Source of the DNA: Vibrio sonorensis
Lineage (GTDB): Bacteria; Pseudomonadota; Gammaproteobacteria; Enterobacterales; Vibrionaceae
Length of the DNA stretch: 64,000 bases
Direction of reading: 5' to 3'
Assembly (NCBI RefSeq): GCF_001854765.1
Contig: NZ_LJJE01000027.1
Coordinates: forward strand, 24,855-88,854
Below, piece by piece: positions 61,547 to 64,000 of this stretch (within the stretch, counting starts at the first letter, position 1; every line of letters starts with the position of its first letter). The notes below the pieces were generated by a model that saw only the letters and a program-made list of their open reading frames with translations, had not been told where the DNA came from and did not search any database. The position numbers and the translations under genes are program-made.

Positions 61547-63559
61547 TTACCTACTTTTCTTCCAACGATTACGTCGTCCAATCTGCACTGCTGACACGGG
61601 CTTTTTACTACTCAGTTTTACAACTTGCGTTGATTGTATCGCTTGCTCGGGGGAGAAGTATCGCCCTTGAACACCATCAATAGAGAGCTCTAGCAAGGTA
61701 TTTAACTCTTGCTTGCTATCGACACCAACCGCGACTAAGGAGGTATTGAGACCAGCGCAGGCACCTAACAAGCTTCTGATAAAGAGCTGATTCTCGTGTC
61801 TTTGATGAATTTGCTTAATCAAACTGCGATGCAACTTAACAAAACTGATTGGAAGCTCTTTTAGATAGTGAGTGCTAACTATCGACCTTCCAGCCTGGCT
61901 TACGGCAACTTTACATCCCAACCCAGCAATCATTTTCACAACGGGTCTCATATAATCCAGGTGTTTCACCAGCCTAGCCTCTGGGAACTCAACAACCAAA
62001 TAACTTCGCTGCGCAGCGGTTAGCTGAAGAAGCTCATCTCGGATCCATTTAAAATATTCTCTATCGCTAAATGGCGTTACATACAAATTTACAGAATAGC
62101 ATAACCTATCCGTAGATTCTTTTAGTAATTTGATAACATTAACAAAAACCGCACGGTCTAACGCTTGTTCATAACCCACTGTTTCAATAGCGGCGCTGAA
62201 TCTAGAAGCTTTAATGATTCCCTTGTCGGGGTCTTCAATACGAACGAATAGCTCATAGTGATCGAGCAATGTTTCTTGCTGCTTGTCGAGAAGATAGCAG
62301 CTCTGCTGGTAAATATGCAGCCTCTCTGGCTTTAGAACCTGATCAAACAGGGTTCTCCAGCGTACACTTCCTCGCTCATCCTCCCTTAATGACTGCTTTT
62401 CAAAGCGATTCCAAGTATTCACTTTTTGAAGCTGCGCACTTTTTAGTGCGGTTTCAGCTTCATCCATAATACGACCTTGTCGTTCCCCTTCTTGATACAT
62501 AGTCATGCCGATGTGTGACCAATTATCTTTTTCTAAAGGAGCGGGAGGTGAGATATGGGATAGTTGCTTCAAACATTGAATAGCAATGGAAGAAACATCT
62601 TTACTGGTCAAGTGTGGGGCAAAAATAGCAAACTCAGATTGATAGTAACGAGAAAGGATAACGTCTGGGTAGCGCGCGACACTATTAGACAGTGCCTCAC
62701 CCACCTCGACAATAAAGTCATTGGCGACCTTTTTTCCCTGTTCTTCTTCTATTTGATCCCAATCGTCTACTTTGAGCAACAACACGCCACCACGGGAGCC
62801 ACTTTCTGATAGCGCTGACTCTAGTTTGCTATCAAACAACACTCGATTAGCTGTGCCCGTTAGCTGATCGAGAAAGGTCTGCGTTCGAATAAAGGTATCA
62901 AAGCGACTTCTTTCTTGACGGGCGTCTTGAAGCTCTTCTATTAAAAGGTCCAGAGCTTCGCTTGCCGTATAAGGCCACTCTAGCTCAGAGCCCTTAGCAT
63001 ACTCTTCGACTCTGCCCGCTAGAATCATTCTCCCTCGCTCTTCTAACAACTCAGAACCGTGTAGCTGAGACTTTAACCAGCGAACTCCACGCATTAAGCA
63101 GAAAACAATAAGAACAACTGCAAGTGTGATAGACCAGAGGGCCTGCATGGAATATCCATAACCGATATAAGGGGGAATCGCTTTAAAAGTAATGGAGTAA
63201 CCAGGGTTCCTTTCCAGATCAAAACGCGCTTGATAAAGGCGATTTTTATCAACTTTTGACCCGGTGTCTTTAAATCGATAGACAGTGCCGGCTTGTGAGT
63301 GTAATTCCATTTCAACGATATTTGAAGATTGAAGCATTTTCGGCATCCAGCGCTGCAAAGAGTATGCGGCATCGGGATCTTCCATTTCTTTATCCAACAC
63401 TTCCACAATACCTTGAAGAGAGTGATCCAAATATTCTTGTCCAAGTCGTTTAAACGAAAGGGTACCTCCCAAGAAAAGGATAAACATCGCACTGATAACA
63501 ATCATAGTAACAAATGCCACCAAGCGAGTGCTGAGTTTTAAGGTAGGCGTATACCTCAT
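61547..63559 (-). CDS. csrD: CsrD/MshH, degenerate GGDEF-EAL protein
   Basis: 670 aa from ATG 63559 (MRYTPTLKLSTRLVAFVT; the frame opens earlier at 63592). Two membrane helices (about 18-40 and 145-165) flank a periplasmic region, then HAMP-like, GGDEF-like (about 235-370) and EAL-like (about 400-650) domains. The GGDEF signature is replaced by YYQSEF and the EAL signature by ELF, so it should be enzymatically inactive, like E. coli CsrD, which targets the CsrB/CsrC RNAs to RNase E. In Vibrio it is also named mshH. Confidence 0.92.
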   Translation of the reverse strand: MRYTPTLKLSTRLVAFVTMIVISAMFILFLGGTLSFKRLGQEYLDHSLQGIVEVLDKEMEDPDAAYSLQRWMPKMLQSSNIVEMELHSQAGTVYRFKDTGSKVDKNRLYQARFDLERNPGYSITFKAIPPYIGYGYSMQALWSITLAVVLIVFCLMRGVRWLKSQLHGSELLEERGRMILAGRVEEYAKGSELEWPYTASEALDLLIEELQDARQERSRFDTFIRTQTFLDQLTGTANRVLFDSKLESALSESGSRGGVLLLKVDDWDQIEEEQGKKVANDFIVEVGEALSNSVARYPDVILSRYYQSEFAIFAPHLTSKDVSSIAIQCLKQLSHISPPAPLEKDNWSHIGMTMYQEGERQGRIMDEAETALKSAQLQKVNTWNRFEKQSLREDERGSVRWRTLFDQVLKPERLHIYQQSCYLLDKQQETLLDHYELFVRIEDPDKGIIKASRFSAAIETVGYEQALDRAVFVNVIKLLKESTDRLCYSVNLYVTPFSDREYFKWIRDELLQLTAAQRSYLVVEFPEARLVKHLDYMRPVVKMIAGLGCKVAVSQAGRSIVSTHYLKELPISFVKLHRSLIKQIHQRHENQLFIRSLLGACAGLNTSLVAVGVDSKQELNTLLELSIDGVQGRYFSPEQAIQSTQVVKLSSKKPVSAVQIGRRNRWKKSR

Positions 63560-63896
63560 TGATTGGACGTTCCTTTTCTCTAATGACAACAACCTATAGC
63601 TCTACTATCAGTTGGATGTACTCCCTCACTGCGTTAAGCACTTTTTAGCGATTTAACAAACACGTGAAGTAAAATGCTCTTATTTCGAGGTATCTATAAT
63701 ATAACTATATAGAAAACCTCAATATGCTGCGTTTATTTTTTGAAAACATTATTCTTAAATAGTTAACCACACCTCATAACATATTAAAGTGTACTAACAT
63801 TATCGCAGCAAATTGTGCTCTCTCGTTGCTCTATTAGCTTTCAACACAAAAAAACCAGCCTGACTTGGCTGGTTTTCGGATTTAACATTCTGCTTA
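63560..63896. other. Intergenic region between csrD and ssb
   Basis: No gene seen. The stretch 63690-63760 is very AT-rich (TATAATATAACTATATAG) and probably carries the csrD/msh promoter. The ssb terminator lies at its right end. Confidence 0.5.
63847..63876 (-). terminator. Intrinsic terminator after ssb
   Basis: Minus-strand AACCAGCC-AAGTCA-GGCTGGTT followed by a T-run (plus-strand A-run 63847-63854). Confidence 0.85.
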
Positions 63897-64000
63897 TTAA
63901 AACGGAATATCGTCATCAAAATCCATTGGCGGCTCATTGTACTGAGGCTGAGCTTGTTGCGGCGCAGGTGCTGGCTGCTGCGGAGCGACTTGCTGCTTAG
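63897..64000 (-). CDS. ssb: Single-stranded DNA-binding protein, C-terminal end only
   Basis: The window edge cuts the gene, leaving the last 34 codons. The Gln/Pro/Ala-rich linker and the final MDFDDDIPF, the acidic tip by which SSB recruits its partner proteins, identify it. The stop TAA is the complement of 63897-63899. Confidence 0.95.
   Translation of the reverse strand, partial: KQQVAPQQPAPAPQQAQPQYNEPPMDFDDDIPF

Overview
This 64-kb window is ordinary chromosomal DNA of a gammaproteobacterium, almost certainly a Vibrio (Vibrionaceae). The reasons are a complete MSHA (mannose-sensitive haemagglutinin) type IV pilus locus ending in mshQ, the order mdh/argR/TAXI-type TRAP transporter, a pyrL-pyrB-pyrI operon, and lptD-surA-pdxA-rsmA-apaG-apaH. 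From memory, this order resembles Vibrio cholerae chromosome 1. I saw no rRNA, tRNA, IS element, prophage or CRISPR array. Both ends cut genes: rapA on the left lacks its C-terminal part and ssb on the right has only its last 34 codons.

Layout. 1-7.2 kb: rapA (minus), then phoH-like, argF, the attenuated pyrL-pyrBI operon and ridA (plus). 7.2-15.1 kb: djlA (minus) divergent from lptD-surA-pdxA-rsmA-apaG-apaH (outer membrane biogenesis, vitamin B6, ribosome maturation, Ap4A hydrolysis). 15.1-19.1 kb: murQ-murP-murR for N-acetylmuramic acid uptake and cleavage, with a strong palindromic operator candidate, followed by two small DUF202 membrane proteins. 19.1-25.4 kb: folA, yjjB-yjjP, obgE, rpmA-rplU, ispB, a small conserved-looking protein and mdh. 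25.9-31.1 kb: argR, then a TAXI TRAP transporter (binding protein, fused permease, universal stress protein) with many stem-loops around it. 31.2-34.7 kb: a DUF2061 protein, a stand-alone GH2-type sugar-binding-fold protein, rraB and arcA. 34.8-45.5 kb: a long minus-strand block read as mreB-mreC-mreD-maf-rng-yhdP-nitrilase-like-tldD. 45.6-63.6 kb: the MSHA locus, read from csrD(mshH) through mshI-J-K-L-M-N-E-G-F-B-A-C-D-O-P-Q.

The most important observation for anyone using this sequence is that nine reading-frame breaks are present, and every one is repaired by adding back a single base. They lie in lptD, murR, the DUF2061 gene, the GH2-like gene, yhdP, mreB, mshQ (twice) and mshD. All are apparent deletions and most sit at a repeated base. 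Restored lengths fit the families exactly (mreB 347 aa, murR 281 aa). Several of these genes are essential or nearly so, so the breaks most likely reflect sequencing or assembly error. I annotate them as single full genes and state the break in each.

I did not find a clearly new defence or mobile system. The less characterised items are the GH2-fold protein, the internally duplicated DUF2061 protein, the DUF202 pair behind murR, the 63-aa protein between ispB and mdh, and the structured RNA leaders around the TAXI transporter. Family and synteny statements come from recall; no database search was run.
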